From contig JBQTJW010000003.1 in assembly GCA_052386745.1 (NCBI GenBank), forward strand, positions 28,473 through 92,472: a stretch of DNA of 64,000 bases, written 5' to 3'. This DNA comes from Panacagrimonas sp052386745. GTDB taxonomy: Bacteria; Pseudomonadota; Gammaproteobacteria; Nevskiales; Nevskiaceae. The notes beneath the pieces are model-generated. The model did no database searches. It was not told where the DNA came from and worked only from the letters and a program-made list of their open reading frames with translations. Positions 8,299-17,334 of the stretch are shown one piece after another; within the stretch, counting starts at the first letter, position 1; each line of letters opens with the position of its first letter. The position numbers were made by a program, and so were the translations under genes.

Positions 8299-9332
8299 CA
8301 GAACAGCACGGCTAGCGAAGCCTGGAAGCCGTCCGGCACCTCCGGGGAGTGGTCCGTCACCCGGCTGAACTCGGCCTTGAGAATGACTTCGGGACGGTAG
8401 CGGTAGGCGACGCCGCCCAGGTAAAGGCTCAGGTCCTGGGTTGCGGTGACGGCATGAAAGCTTTCGTAGCGGACGATGCCGTAGAGCTTCCGGCCGAGGG
8501 GTGCAACGAACTGGACGTAGGCGCCCTGTTCGTCCTGTGTTTCCTCGTGGCCCTGGAGGGTGCGGTAGGCAAACTCGCCGGACAGCTCGAAGCGCCGGAA
8601 CGTCCAGAGAAAATCACCGCTGAAGAGGTGCTTGCGCTGGTCGGCGGTGGCCTCCTGTTCGAAGCTGGCGTAGGAAAATCCGAACTGGGTGTGTGGCAGC
8701 AGGGTGGCGGCCACGCGCACACCCAGGGCCTCGCTGAACGTATCGAGTTCGGGTGCGGGGAAGATTTCTTCCCCGGGCGCGGCGTAAAGCGCGTACTCGA
8801 CGCCATCTGCGCCCCAGGGCAGCACGCCGTAGACCATGGCGCCCGTCGCATTGGTCGGAAAGGTCGCCTCGGTGATGAGGGGCCGCGAGGTGGTCCAGGT
8901 CAGCGGCGACGCATGCAGCAGGTTCCAGCGCCCGATGGGCGTGAGGAATTTCCCGAAGCGGAACTTGAGCGCGTCGTCGTACAGGTAGTCGAGATAGATG
9001 CGCTCGGAGACCACGTGCAGGCGATCGGTCCCGGTGTCGCCACGTCGCACGACCAGGGCGTTCTTCAGTTCGGCTTCGGAGAAGAATTGCCAGCGACCGC
9101 CCCCATCCCACCAAAGAATGGCGCTGAGCGTGTCGAGCCCGAGCTGCGCCGGGGTGCTGGCGCTGGCGTCGCGCGTGGCAAGCGTCCCGTACCCGCCGAG
9201 CGTGAACCCGTTCCCAAGCCGCAAGCCCTTGCCCAGCTGGTAGCGCGGCGCCACCGGATCGGTTTCCGGTGCGCTTGCCGGGTCCTGCGCCGATGCAGCA
9301 CTCATCCACAGCGCCAGCAGCCCCAGCAGCAC
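8298..9332 (-). CDS. Outer-membrane beta-barrel (porin-like) protein
   Basis: A 344-residue protein with a short signal sequence ending in SAASAQD and alternating hydrophobic/polar strands throughout, for example FTLGGYGTLATRD, RIYLDYLYDDALKFRFGKF and YRYRPEVILKAEFSRV. It ends in a terminal phenylalanine (SLAVLF), a classic outer-membrane assembly signal. The GFTLGGYG and RFGKFLTPIGRWN motifs resemble porins of the phosphate-selective OprO/P-like or DcaP-like kind. GTG at 9332 is the only start that leaves a usable signal peptide; an in-frame ATG at 9305 would shorten it. It overlaps the PstS-like gene and is divergent from the kinase gene. Confidence 0.7.
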   Translation of the reverse strand: MLLGLLALWMSAASAQDPASAPETDPVAPRYQLGKGLRLGNGFTLGGYGTLATRDASASTPAQLGLDTLSAILWWDGGGRWQFFSEAELKNALVVRRGDTGTDRLHVVSERIYLDYLYDDALKFRFGKFLTPIGRWNLLHASPLTWTTSRPLITEATFPTNATGAMVYGVLPWGADGVEYALYAAPGEEIFPAPELDTFSEALGVRVAATLLPHTQFGFSYASFEQEATADQRKHLFSGDFLWTFRRFELSGEFAYRTLQGHEETQDEQGAYVQFVAPLGRKLYGIVRYESFHAVTATQDLSLYLGGVAYRYRPEVILKAEFSRVTDHSPEVPDGFQASLAVLF

Positions 9333-9506
9333 GATCCTGCACAGCTCAGCGCAGATGAAACCGGTCGGGCGCGTGTTCAGATGGGGAGGGAGTGGACGCT
9401 ATGGAAGGGAGCCTGGGTCGCCGCGCCGGGGAGCACAGGCGTCGTCGGCGCGGCGGTATTCTAGGCCGGCCATGGACCCGTCACGATCCTCGTCTCACCC
9501 ATCCGC

Positions 9507-11273
9507 GTGACGATACGTCGCATCCTGTTGTTGAGCTTCCTGCTGGTGAGCCTTGTTCCCGCTTCGGTGCTCACGGTTCTGGCCTTCAACCGCGCCCGTG
9601 CTGCGATGCAGAGCGAAATCGAGCAGAGCGTTCAGCGCTCGGCCGCGTCGGTGTCGTCGGACCTGGACAAGCTGCTCTTCGAGCGTGCGCTCAACCTCAC
9701 GACCTGGACGCACCTGGAAGTCATGCAGGACCTGCGACTGGACGACGTGGACAAGCGGCTGTCGGTATTCCTGTCCGAGATCAAGCGACGGTACGGGCCG
9801 GTTTACCTGGACCTGCACGCGGTCAACCCGCAGGGACGCATCGTCGCCAGCAGCAATCCGGGACGCATCGGCACCGTGCGCGCGGCCACGAGCCCCTGGC
9901 TGGAGCTTGCGCTCCAAGGCGGAACGTTCCAGGTGGAACGCCCCGGGCCGGAGCGCCAGGGCCGCCACCTGAGCCTGCGCAGCGCCATTGATTCGAGCTT
10001 TACGGAAGGCCGCCTGGGGGAGCTGGTCCTGGAGGTGGACTGGTCGCAGATCGAACGCCTGCTGGATGCGGGGTCCAATCCCTCGCGGGAGGCGCTGGTG
10101 CTGGATACCTCGGGCGCGGTGATCGCAGCCTCGGCCGGGCTGCGTGGGCGCGGGTTCGACCTGGGCGCGGCATTGCCCGGATGGGTCGCCGGCCAGAACG
10201 GGGAACTTCGGCCCGGCGCCCCGCTCATGGCGGGTGACGTCGTGCTGGGCAGGCGCCAGTCCAGTCGTCTGGCGCCTGCCTTGGGCAGCGGCTGGACCAC
10301 GCTGCAGGTGCAGTCGACGGCCGTTGCGCTGGCGCCGGTGCATCGCATGGCCATCGCCTTTGCAGGACTGCTCGCGATGACCACGCTGGTGACGCTGGGC
10401 GTGGCCTTCGGCGTGTCGAGCGTGATCGCCCGCCCGGTGGTTGCGCTGACGGCCTTCACCCGGCGTTACCTGCAACCCGGAACGCCCCCGCAGCCTCCTC
10501 CCGAGGGCCCGGGTGAGCTGGGCGAACTCAATCGCAGCTTTCTGCGCCTGGTGGAGGACCTCCAGGCATCGCAGCAGACGCTGGTGCAGGCCTCGAAGCT
10601 GGCGGCGCTGGGCGAAGTCACGGCGCTGATGGCACACGAGGTCCGCACGCCGCTGGGCATCCTGAAATCCTCCGCGCAGATGCTGCGGGGTGATTCCGGC
10701 CTGTCGCCGGACACGCGTGAACTCCTGCAGATCATCGGCAGCGAGACCGAGCGCCTGAACCGCCTGGTGACTTCGATGCTGGACAGCGTGCGCACCCGGC
10801 CTCCGGAGCGCAGCGCAACCGATGTCCACGCGCTGATCGTGCATGCCGCGACCCTACTGACGGCCCAGGTCAGGGACCGGGGCGCCCGTCTGGATCTGCG
10901 CTGCGAAGCGCCCAGGTTCGTCGCCAGCTGCGATGCGGCGCAGATCACGCAGGTGCTGCTGAACCTGGTGATGAACGCCCTGCAGGTGCTGCGGCGTCCG
11001 GGGCACGTTGAAGTGCTCACCCGCAACGAGGGCGCGCGGCTGGTGATCGAAGTGGCGGACGATGGCCCCGGCATCCAGCCGCAGGACCGGCAGCGCATCT
11101 TCGAGCCCTTCGTGTTCAAGCGCGAGGGCGGCCTCGGGCTTGGTCTTGCCGTGGTCCGCCAGATCATCCGCCAGCACGGCGGCGATGTGGTGGCCGATGC
11201 GGGTCCACGTGGCGGCGCGCTGTTCCGCGTGCGGCTGCCGCTCAACGACTTTCCGGAGGAAGCAGCACGATGA
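9507..11273 (+). CDS. NtrB-like membrane sensor histidine kinase
   Basis: A 588-residue kinase starting at GTG 9507. TM1 is at about residues 5-27, a large periplasmic sensor region spans about 28-275 and could be of the Cache type (inferred from length and layout), and TM2 lies at about 277-303, followed by a linker. The H-box LMAHEVRTPLG places the phospho-accepting histidine at 377. The ATPase domain shows the N-box VLLNLVMNALQV and the G-boxes DDGPGI and GGLGLGLAVV. It overlaps the regulator gene by 4 bases (ATGA), so the two proteins form a cognate pair. The divergent barrel and PstS-like genes are plausible targets. Confidence 0.92.
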   Translation: MTIRRILLLSFLLVSLVPASVLTVLAFNRARAAMQSEIEQSVQRSAASVSSDLDKLLFERALNLTTWTHLEVMQDLRLDDVDKRLSVFLSEIKRRYGPVYLDLHAVNPQGRIVASSNPGRIGTVRAATSPWLELALQGGTFQVERPGPERQGRHLSLRSAIDSSFTEGRLGELVLEVDWSQIERLLDAGSNPSREALVLDTSGAVIAASAGLRGRGFDLGAALPGWVAGQNGELRPGAPLMAGDVVLGRRQSSRLAPALGSGWTTLQVQSTAVALAPVHRMAIAFAGLLAMTTLVTLGVAFGVSSVIARPVVALTAFTRRYLQPGTPPQPPPEGPGELGELNRSFLRLVEDLQASQQTLVQASKLAALGEVTALMAHEVRTPLGILKSSAQMLRGDSGLSPDTRELLQIIGSETERLNRLVTSMLDSVRTRPPERSATDVHALIVHAATLLTAQVRDRGARLDLRCEAPRFVASCDAAQITQVLLNLVMNALQVLRRPGHVEVLTRNEGARLVIEVADDGPGIQPQDRQRIFEPFVFKREGGLGLGLAVVRQIIRQHGGDVVADAGPRGGALFRVRLPLNDFPEEAAR

Positions 11274-12652
11274 AGGACGTCCGTGTGCTGGTGGTGGACG
11301 ACGAGCCGAACATGCGCCGGGTGCTGGAGATCATGCTGGCACGGCGCGGCTACAGGACCTGGTCGGCCGCCGATGGACTCGAAGCGTTCGGGCTGCTCCA
11401 GGACACCACGGTGGACCTGGTCATCAGTGACCTGCGCATGCCGCAACTCAACGGCATCGAACTGCTGGGCAAGCTGCGCGCGGCCGGCAACGATGTCCCC
11501 CTCATCATGATCACGGCACAGGGAAGCATCGAGAGCGCCGTGGAGGCGATGCGCCTGGGCGCCTGCGATTACCTGCTGCGGCCCTTCGACACCGAAACGC
11601 TGGACTTGGCGATTGGCCGCGTGTTCCAGGTCCGCGAAGTCCTGCAGCAGAAGGAGTTCCTGCGCGGCGAGGTCGAGCGAAGCTGGGACGGCCTGGTTGG
11701 CAGCAGCCCGGCGATGCTGCGCCTGCGCCAGCAGATCGCCCAGGTCAGCCCCACCCGCGCATCGGTCCTGCTGACCGGTGAAACCGGCACCGGCAAGGAG
11801 GTGGTAGCGCGGGCCATCCACCGGGGGTCCGGGCGGCAAGCACAGCTCTTCGTCCCCATCAACTGCGCGGCCATCCCCGCGGACATCCTGGAAAGCGAGC
11901 TCTTCGGCCACGAACGAGGCGCCTTCACCGGCGCGCTGAAACAGCGCATCGGCAAATTCGAACTGGCACAACAGGGCACCGTGTTTCTGGACGAAATCAC
12001 GGAGATGCCGACTGCCCTGCAATCGAAGCTGCTGCGCGTCCTCCAGGAAGGATGCGTGGAACGCTTGGGCGGAAACCGCAGCATCGAGCTGGACGTGCGG
12101 GTCATTGCCGCCACCAACCGCTCGCCGAAGACGGCCATTCGCGAGGGCCGGCTCCGCGAGGACCTGTACTTCCGGCTGAATGTATTTGCCATCGAAGTGC
12201 CGCCCCTGAGGGAGCGTCTGGACGACATCCCGGAACTGCTGCGGCATTTCATCGGCCTGCATTCATCCGCCGGTGGCCCTGCACCAGGCGCGTCGCGCGC
12301 GGTGCTGGATTTGCTGACCGGCTATCCGTGGCCGGGCAACGTGCGCGAACTGGGCAACCTGGTGGAGCGCGCGCTGATCCTGAGCGGAGGAAACGGCCTG
12401 GAACCGCAGCACTTTTCGCTCGAAGGATCCCGCCCTGGTCCATCGGAAGCGCCGTCTGCCAATGCTGAGGAGAACATTTCCCTGGACCCGGCCGTTGAGG
12501 CGCTCGAACGGCGGCTGATTGCGGAGGCGCTGCGACGCGCGGGCGACAACAAGACCCGCGCGGCGCAGCTGCTGCAGATCAGCGAGCGGTCGATCTGGTA
12601 CAAGCTCAAGAAATACGGGCTGGGCACGGGGCAGGAACCACAGGTCGGATGA
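11270..12652 (+). CDS. NtrC-family sigma-54-dependent response regulator
   Basis: A 460-residue activator with three domains. The receiver is at residues 1-120, with DDEP at 10-13 and phospho-acceptor Asp54 (VISDLRMP). The AAA+ domain is at about 138-365, with Walker A GETGTGKE at 170-177, the sigma-54-contacting GAFTGA at 217-222 and Walker B GTVFLDEI at 236-243. A Fis-type helix-turn-helix closes the protein (DNKTRAAQLLQISERSIWYKLKKYG). It should drive sigma-54 promoters after phosphorylation by the adjacent kinase. One oddity is that the conserved receiver lysine before Pro (DYLxKPF) is arginine here (DYLLRPF). I saw no convincing -24/-12 promoter in the 9333-9506 gap. Confidence 0.95.
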   Translation: MKDVRVLVVDDEPNMRRVLEIMLARRGYRTWSAADGLEAFGLLQDTTVDLVISDLRMPQLNGIELLGKLRAAGNDVPLIMITAQGSIESAVEAMRLGACDYLLRPFDTETLDLAIGRVFQVREVLQQKEFLRGEVERSWDGLVGSSPAMLRLRQQIAQVSPTRASVLLTGETGTGKEVVARAIHRGSGRQAQLFVPINCAAIPADILESELFGHERGAFTGALKQRIGKFELAQQGTVFLDEITEMPTALQSKLLRVLQEGCVERLGGNRSIELDVRVIAATNRSPKTAIREGRLREDLYFRLNVFAIEVPPLRERLDDIPELLRHFIGLHSSAGGPAPGASRAVLDLLTGYPWPGNVRELGNLVERALILSGGNGLEPQHFSLEGSRPGPSEAPSANAEENISLDPAVEALERRLIAEALRRAGDNKTRAAQLLQISERSIWYKLKKYGLGTGQEPQVG

Positions 12653-12731
12653 TTCGCTCATGCTGACGGGAGGCCTCGCTTCCACCGGCGCATGCCCCAT
12701 ACGATTCGTGCCTCACGCCGCCCGACCTTCC

Positions 12732-13211
12732 ATGACTCCGACCCGACTTGTTCTGCTGATGGCGCTGCTCGCATTGCCATTGGGGGCCAGTGCCGAAACC
12801 TTTGCCAATCGCGGCAAGGGCTATTCCTTCGAGGCGCCGCGACACTGGCGGCTGGTCAACCCCGACTTCATGCTGATGAGCGCCAGTGGCGCGTCGCTTT
12901 CGGAATCGGACCTGCCGCAGGGCCCCCGGTCGCTGGAACGCATCAGCAAGACCGCCGGGATGATCGCCTGCATCGGCGCGGACTATCAGACGACCAATGA
13001 GCGCTTCAAGCTCGATGGTGAGAACTGGAAAGGGCTGGTGACCGTGTTTCTGGAGCCGGCGCGCATCAACCGGCAGCCCCGGCACGTCCTGCAGCTGGTG
13101 GCACAGAACGGGGACAAGTACCGCCTGTTCTACCTCGCCGTTCCCAGCCGCGAATGGTTGAGCGACCGCGAATCCTTCCAGAAACTGCTCGGAACGCTGC
13201 GCCTCGGCTGA
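12732..13211 (+). CDS. Small secreted protein of unknown function
   Basis: A 159-residue protein with a clear Sec signal peptide (MTPTRLVLLMALLALPLGASAE). ATG 12732 is preferred because it opens directly on that signal. The mature part starts ETFANRGKGYSFEAPRHWRL, a pattern seen in PsbP/Mog1-like fold proteins that bind hydrophobic or signalling partners, and ends in an alpha/beta segment LGTLRLG. I do not recognise a named family. It follows the response regulator by 79 bases and precedes folD by 125 bases, so it may be an independent small gene or the tail of the two-component operon. Confidence 0.65.
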   Translation: MTPTRLVLLMALLALPLGASAETFANRGKGYSFEAPRHWRLVNPDFMLMSASGASLSESDLPQGPRSLERISKTAGMIACIGADYQTTNERFKLDGENWKGLVTVFLEPARINRQPRHVLQLVAQNGDKYRLFYLAVPSREWLSDRESFQKLLGTLRLG

Positions 13212-13336
13212 ACCGGGAGGTAATGGAGCCGTTACAATTTTGCGCTCCATCCTCGCCCCGTCATTGCCTTGATCTGCCTCATCGCCAGTCGCACTGATCC
13301 CCGCCGCGATCCTGGCCCGCACGATCAAGCCTGGTC

Positions 13337-14209
13337 ATGAGCGCGCAACTCATCGATGGCAAGGCGGTTGCTGCCAGGATCCAGGCGGACCTGAAACTCG
13401 CCATCGACGCCCGCCTTCGCCGGGGCCAGCGTGCGCCGGCGCTCGCGACGGTGCTGGTCGGCGAGGACCCGGCATCGCATATTTACGTGCGCAACAAGCG
13501 GCGCACCTGCGTGGCGCTTGGCATTCGGTCCGTGCCGGTGCACCTGGATGCAGGGATCGACACGGCGGAACTGCTGGCGCAGGTGGACCGGCTGAACGCC
13601 GACGAATCGGTCGACGGCATCCTGGTCCAGCTTCCCCTGCCGCCACAGCTCGACACCACTGCCGTGATCGAGCGGATACGGCCAGACAAGGACGTGGATG
13701 GCTTCCATCCCTACAATCTGGGCCGGCTGGCGCAGCGGCAGCCGGTGCTGCGCCCCTGCACTCCCTACGGGGTGATCGAGTTGCTGCGTTCGATCGGGGA
13801 ACCCTTCTACGGGCGCCGCGCAGTGGTCGTCGGCGCGAGCAATATCGTGGGCCGCCCCATGGGCCTGGAGCTGTTGCTCGCAGGAGCCACCACGACAGTA
13901 TGCCACCGCTTCACCCGTGACCTGGAAGTCGAAGTGGCGCGCGCCGAGATCGTGGTGGTGGCCGTCGGCAAGCCGGGCCTGGTCCGCGGCGAATGGATCG
14001 CGCCAGGTGCCACCGTGGTGGATGTGGGCATGAACCGGCTGGACGACGGCTCCCTGTGCGGAGACGTGGAATTTGCCACGGCATCGCAGCGGGCGGCATG
14101 GATCACGCCCGTCCCCGGGGGTGTGGGCCCGATGACGGTGACGATGCTGATGTCCAACACCCTCGCCGCTGCCGAGGCGCGGAGCGCTGTCGAGGAGCCT
14201 GGGCAGTAG
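13337..14209 (+). CDS. folD: Bifunctional methylene-THF dehydrogenase/cyclohydrolase FolD
   Basis: A 290-residue cytosolic enzyme that interconverts 5,10-methylene-, methenyl- and 10-formyl-tetrahydrofolate using NADP. Visible family motifs are VGEDPASHIYVRNKRRTC with the catalytic lysine, VDGILVQLPLPP, the NADP-binding VVVGASNIVGRPMG, and the C-terminal ITPVPGGVGPMTVTML. Length is normal. It is monocistronic here, convergent with the EpsL-like gene. Formyl-THF feeds purine synthesis, including PurH further along this window. Confidence 0.97.
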   Translation: MSAQLIDGKAVAARIQADLKLAIDARLRRGQRAPALATVLVGEDPASHIYVRNKRRTCVALGIRSVPVHLDAGIDTAELLAQVDRLNADESVDGILVQLPLPPQLDTTAVIERIRPDKDVDGFHPYNLGRLAQRQPVLRPCTPYGVIELLRSIGEPFYGRRAVVVGASNIVGRPMGLELLLAGATTTVCHRFTRDLEVEVARAEIVVVAVGKPGLVRGEWIAPGATVVDVGMNRLDDGSLCGDVEFATASQRAAWITPVPGGVGPMTVTMLMSNTLAAAEARSAVEEPGQ

Positions 14210-14273
14210 TAACGCGCGCGGCCGAGGCGGCGCCCTTGCGGCCGGACCCCTGGCGCAGGCAGGCAGGCCGGCG

Positions 14274-15479
14274 CTAACGGATCGGATAGCGCAGGCGCAC
14301 TTCCAGCCCGATGCGAAAATCGTCGAACTCTTCTTCGGCGAAATTCGATGCGCGATCCTCCCACGCGACGTTGGGCATCAGCACCAGCCAGTCGCGCGGA
14401 ATGTATTCGAGCTTGAGCCCAGCAGACTGAATCCGGTCGGTGCGGCCGGTCGCGCCTCTGAAATCCGCCTGGTTGTTGGCATACGTGGTGGTCAGGACCG
14501 TTTCGCGCGTGGGGCTCCAGCTGAAATTCACGTCGCCACCGGTGATGACCACGAAGTTTTCGTTCTGCTGATCCACGCTGTACGAGCGGCGCTGGAAACC
14601 GGCCTTGACGTTCGTCTTGGCTGAGATGCTGCGCTGGTAATACACGGCGCCTGTAGCACCGGAATAATCCTCGACATCCGATCCCTGGTTGTCGCGGTCG
14701 GTGACGCCAAGCTGGATCTCGAAGCGGGAAATCTCGCTGAACACCCAGATCACGACAGCCTGGTAGGCGATCTGATCGAACTCCTCCGTCAGGCCGCCAG
14801 TCGGGACGCGGTTGATGTAGTCGCCCGCGGTGTACTCGACCTCCAGTCCGATGGAACTCTGCTTGTCTCCGAGGAGCGCCAGTCCGACCGCGCCCTGCTG
14901 CTCGTTGCGATCCTGGTCGCGCGATGCGTCCAGCGTGTGCCGCAGCCTTTGCACCTTGAACCGCGTACGCAGCTCGTAGTCGCGCAGCAGGCGCAGATTG
15001 ACCGTCCCCGTGGCATCCCGGTATCGCTGGAAACCGAGGTCGGCTCCAACGGAGATGTTCGCGAAGTCCTGGACCAGACGGCTGTCTCCCAACCTGAGGG
15101 TGCCGTTCAGAACCGAACCCAGATTCCAGTCGGTGCCTGCCGTGACCTCGTATCCGTCGTGATCGAGGTTGTCGTAATGGTCGTACCGGTACTCGCGACC
15201 TTCGCCTTTCAGGAAAAACCGCTGCAAACCCGCCTTGTACTGGGTTTCCAGCCCCGCCGCGTACTTGGTCAGGGTGTCTTGCTGCGTATCGTCACCCAGC
15301 AGGCCCAGGGACTCGTTCGCGTCACGGGTGCGGAAAACGTTGTTGTCGTACTGGATCGACGAGCCGACATAGGGAAACGCCTCGAATTCGGCGCGGGCAC
15401 TCAGCGGCGCCAGGGCGGCAATGCCAGCCATCACGAGGCCCAGGCGGACGCGGGCGGGGAATGAATGCATAGCTGCCAT
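14274..15479 (-). CDS. epsL: EpsL-like outer-membrane exopolysaccharide barrel protein
   Basis: A 401-residue outer-membrane protein. It has a signal peptide ending in LSARAEFEAF, then VGSSIQYDNNVFR and repeated amphipathic strands such as FFLKGEGREYRYDHYDN and SISAKTNVKAGFQRRSYSV, ending in the strand RIGLEVRLRYPIR. This matches the EpsL-type proteins linked to exosortase-B exopolysaccharide loci and more generally PgaA/BcsC-like export barrels. It is 33 bases downstream of the sugar-phosphate transferase gene on the same strand, probably one transcript. No exosortase, glycosyltransferase, Wzc or export genes are nearby. Confidence 0.75.
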   Translation of the reverse strand: MAAMHSFPARVRLGLVMAGIAALAPLSARAEFEAFPYVGSSIQYDNNVFRTRDANESLGLLGDDTQQDTLTKYAAGLETQYKAGLQRFFLKGEGREYRYDHYDNLDHDGYEVTAGTDWNLGSVLNGTLRLGDSRLVQDFANISVGADLGFQRYRDATGTVNLRLLRDYELRTRFKVQRLRHTLDASRDQDRNEQQGAVGLALLGDKQSSIGLEVEYTAGDYINRVPTGGLTEEFDQIAYQAVVIWVFSEISRFEIQLGVTDRDNQGSDVEDYSGATGAVYYQRSISAKTNVKAGFQRRSYSVDQQNENFVVITGGDVNFSWSPTRETVLTTTYANNQADFRGATGRTDRIQSAGLKLEYIPRDWLVLMPNVAWEDRASNFAEEEFDDFRIGLEVRLRYPIR

Positions 15480-15512
15480 GTTTCCGCTCCTTGAATGGAA
15501 AGCCGGGAAAAT

Positions 15513-16919
15513 CTAGTACGCGTTCTTGTCGCGGAAAATCATGGCCACCGTCATGAGGACGATTCGAAGATCCATCATCGGCGACCAGTTCTTGATGTAC
15601 TCCAGGTCGAACCGGATGCGTTCTTCCATCCTGACGAGCTGTTCGGTCTCGCCGCGCAGTCCATGAACCTGCGCCCACCCGGTCAATCCCGGCTTGACCT
15701 TGTGGCGAACCATGTACCGCTTCACCGCCTTCCGGTAGTGCTCGTTGTGCGCCACGGTGTGGGGGCGCGGGCCCACCACGCTCATCTCGCCCTTCAGCAC
15801 GTTGAAGAACTGCGGAAGCTCGTCGATGGAGGTTCGGCGTATGAACCGTCCAACTGGCGTGACCCGGGGATCGTTGCGGGTGGCCTGGTCGAGATCACGG
15901 CTTCCCGTCGGCCCTCGCCCACCCGTCGGATCCTCCACGTACATCGACCGGAACTTGTAGAGCATGAAACGCTGCCCGTTCAGTCCGTAGCGCTTCTGCT
16001 TGAAGATGATCGGCCCCGGGGACGTCAGCTTCACCGCCAGCGCAATGGTGATGAGCAGGGGCGAGAGCGCCAGGATCACGGCGGAGGCGAAGAGAAAATC
16101 GAAGATCTGCTTGAGGATGCCATCGGCTCCATAGAACGGGGCCTCCGCAATCTCGAGCACCGTGATGCCTTCCACTTCCCGCACCTGCGCCTCGAACAGG
16201 TTGATGATGAGGAAATCCGGCACGTAATAGACCGAGGCGGTGGTATCGCCCAACTCATCCAGCAGGCTCAGCGCCCGACGACCACCGTCGTCGGGCAGCA
16301 CGATGAACACCACGTCGATATTGTGGTCGCGCACGTACTGCGCCGTGTTGCGGGCCTTCCCGAGATAGGCCGCGCCCTCCAGCGGACCGCCGATACGGTC
16401 CATGTCGCGGTCCTCGAAGAAGCCCACGAGTTCGAACGATCGCGATGCCCGCAGATTGCGCCCCAGCCCGCGCGCCGAATCGTTGACAAACACCACCACC
16501 GCGGTCCGTTTGCTCACCATCTGCGGCAGGAAGCCCTGCGCCAGCCCCACGCAGAACTTATGCAACAGCAACAGCACGATGGGTGTGGTCACGAACCAGA
16601 TCAGCAGCACCCGCCGCGAGAAATACTCGGAGTACCGGGTGACGTAACCCACCAGCAGGAGGAAGCCGACCATGGTCACCCAGGTCCAGTACATCCCGGT
16701 CCCGACCGACCCCTGCCTGCCCGGCAGCCACGGCGTCAGCAGGTCGTAGCGGCGCAGCGTCAGGAAGCCGATCGCGCCCATCACGATCGCCAACACCTGG
16801 TAGGCCAGGCTGAACGGTTCGCCGATGGCCAGGGCGATGATCCAGAGATTGCCGGCGATGATCAGCGCGTACAGCGTGCCCTGGATGGCGCCGGACTGGG
16901 ACTGCCGGTTACCGCCCAA
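15513..16919 (-). CDS. Undecaprenyl-phosphate glucose (hexose-1-P) transferase
   Basis: A 468-residue polyprenyl glycosylphosphotransferase of the WcaJ/WbaP/EpsB type, which loads the first sugar onto undecaprenyl phosphate for exopolysaccharide assembly. Four N-terminal membrane helices lie at about residues 15-135, followed by a CoA-binding-like central domain (FFEDRD; IDVVFIVLPDDGG). The catalytic C-terminal domain shows FDFLFASAVILALSPLL, KFRSMYV, RRTSIDELPQFFNVL and MSVVGPRPHTV, ending GLRGETEQLVRMEERI. TTG at 16919 is the only start candidate after the upstream in-frame stop that gives the usual length. It is isolated with epsL between folD and uup. Confidence 0.9.
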   Translation of the reverse strand: MGGNRQSQSGAIQGTLYALIIAGNLWIIALAIGEPFSLAYQVLAIVMGAIGFLTLRRYDLLTPWLPGRQGSVGTGMYWTWVTMVGFLLLVGYVTRYSEYFSRRVLLIWFVTTPIVLLLLHKFCVGLAQGFLPQMVSKRTAVVVFVNDSARGLGRNLRASRSFELVGFFEDRDMDRIGGPLEGAAYLGKARNTAQYVRDHNIDVVFIVLPDDGGRRALSLLDELGDTTASVYYVPDFLIINLFEAQVREVEGITVLEIAEAPFYGADGILKQIFDFLFASAVILALSPLLITIALAVKLTSPGPIIFKQKRYGLNGQRFMLYKFRSMYVEDPTGGRGPTGSRDLDQATRNDPRVTPVGRFIRRTSIDELPQFFNVLKGEMSVVGPRPHTVAHNEHYRKAVKRYMVRHKVKPGLTGWAQVHGLRGETEQLVRMEERIRFDLEYIKNWSPMMDLRIVLMTVAMIFRDKNAY

Positions 16920-17334
16920 TTGCGCGCCCCACGGTGAAATTGAATGCTGCTGTCAGGATCCGGATTGAATGCAGGTACATGGTCATCGAGCAAGACACCG
17001 CGGCCAGGTTCCAGCCGCGCGTCGAAGAATGATTGGTGAAATTCCGGGCAATGCTTGTCGCTACTCGTCCCCGATCGAAGACCGGAGGTGCGTCCGGCGG
17101 ACCAGCCGATTCCGCATCGTCCAGACAACTGTCGCGCCGAACTCTAGCATCTGTATGTAATGGCAAAAAACCCGTTCCGTCGACGGACGCACGCGAATCG
17201 CAAGTGCCTGTTCCGGAACCATACCCGCTCGGCGCCCCGCCATTCGGGTCCGCTGTCCAAGCCAGATTCGTGCCGCCGATCTGCAAGGACGGCGTCATTG
17301 CGCGGCTGCACACCGAGAGTAACCCAATTGCAGC
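16920..17334. other. 415-base gap without a recognisable gene
   Basis: This interval lies between the stop of uup and the TTG start of the sugar-phosphate transferase, both on the minus strand. Short open frames exist on both strands, but none resembles a known family or has a convincing start site. I see no strong terminator hairpin with a T-run for uup. The stretch is visibly less G+C-rich than the flanking genes. It presumably holds the promoter and leader of the transferase-epsL pair; no clear -35/-10 pair could be assigned. Confidence 0.5.

Noticed and set aside
9333..9506. Sigma-54 -24/-12 promoter for the barrel gene
   Set aside because: I looked for TGGC-N7-8-GC patterns on both strands in the divergent gap and found none with proper spacing.
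16909..17313. A possible 134-residue minus-strand gene in the gap after uup
   Set aside because: No start site, signal or known motif; it overlaps the start of the sugar-phosphate transferase in another frame.
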